This document shows positions 63,769 through 64,000 of a DNA stretch of 64,000 nt, piece by piece. The position numbers and the translations under genes are program-made. The stretch lies in assembly GCA_026874595.1 (NCBI GenBank), contig CM049313.1, positions 67,882,659-67,946,658 on the forward strand. Reading direction: 5' to 3'. The first letter of the stretch is position 1. Every line of letters begins with the position of its first letter. The DNA is from Sipunculus nudus. Lineage: Eukaryota > Annelida > Sipuncula > Golfingiida > Sipunculidae. The notes beneath the pieces are model-generated. The model saw only the letters and a list, made by a program, of their open reading frames with translations, was not told the DNA's origin and ran no database searches.

Positions 63769-63859
63769 TGATTATGTTAAAAGCGTCGACGAACAATGAA
63801 ACGCACAAATCCGCCAGCGCGAGGTTACAGATGAAGATGTTACCCGTACTTCTCATATT
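63769..63859 (-). CDS. Melatonin-receptor-like GPCR, upstream exon (ICL1-TM2)
   Basis: A 91-base minus-strand exon bounded by the acceptor TTTATTTTACAG and the donor GTAAGT. It encodes NMRSTGNIFICNLALADLCV, continuing SLFVDAFNII plus one base. This is the classic end of intracellular loop 1 and TM2 of class A receptors, including the LALAD motif. The leftover A joins GT of the next exon as Ser. It is too short for an ORF scan and is recognised only by motif and splice phase. The exon or exons for the N-terminus and TM1 lie beyond 64000. Confidence 0.85.
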
Positions 63860-64000
63860 CTGTAAAATAAATAAAATAAAACAAAATAAATACTTTAATA
63901 CTAAATATCATCTAGATTTTCCAGTGCTCAAATGGCTGACCTTATAGGAAAGCGATATACCTCATGCAACTCCATCTAAAATAATTTTTAAAAATGTCAG
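63860..64000 (-). other. Upstream intron of the melatonin-receptor-like gene (partial)
   Basis: Begins (minus strand) before the acceptor at 63860-63861 and continues out of the window. No coding motif was seen. Confidence 0.5.

Overview
This is animal nuclear DNA. It is AT-rich, has spliced genes with long introns, carries many TA microsatellites, and is dominated by mobile elements and their relics. The gene content (a neuropeptide-type rhodopsin receptor, a melatonin-receptor-like GPCR and an atypical seven-helix receptor) and the repeats (tRNA-derived SINEs, a non-autonomous Helitron filled with satellite units, TTAGGG-type repeats) suggest a lophotrochozoan, most likely a mollusc. The phylum is an inference; no species-diagnostic gene is present.

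Three protein-coding genes are supported, and all are GPCRs. (1) A single-exon class A peptide-type receptor lies at 3809-5020 (+). Its last 85 codons and 3' flank are duplicated in tandem immediately downstream (6084-7379), and the copied tail is broken by a stop. (2) A two-exon atypical 7TM receptor on the + strand has exon 1 at 39814-40292 and exon 2 at 48586-49177. It is joined across an 8.3-kb intron with matching splice phase and encodes 356 residues. (3) A melatonin-receptor-like GPCR on the - strand has exons at 63769-63859 and 61155-61957. Its N-terminal exon(s), with TM1, lie beyond the right edge of the window.

The rest is repeat landscape. In order: a minus-strand tRNA SINE (848-1098; further copies at 16456-16690 and 20460-20667), the GPCR tandem duplication (4766-7379), a SINE-like element (8160-8475), a hAT-like MITE family with C/G homopolymers near its ends (9615-9844, 23294-23561, 28237-28698, 62760-63249), a decayed LINE (11750-13590), a 470-base polypurine tract (14456-14926), a minus-strand Helitron with a 279-bp satellite (21029-22504), a solo LTR (24763-25621), a large fold-back element (31706-33366), a second array-bearing element (34424-36742), and short tRNA-like elements next to TA repeats (38164-38320, 56387-56490, 56599-56754). 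The intron of receptor 2 holds two more LTRs of the same family, a 3.0-kb PIF/Harbinger element with a dead transposase, two minisatellites and a LINE endonuclease-like fragment. A 1.1-kb TIR element lies at 59575-60689.

There is no operon-like relationship between the genes. What they share is being membrane receptors in a repeat-rich neighbourhood that has moulded at least two of them, by tail duplication in receptor 1 and intron expansion in receptor 2. All repeat relationships were found by eye; boundaries of diverged copies are approximate.
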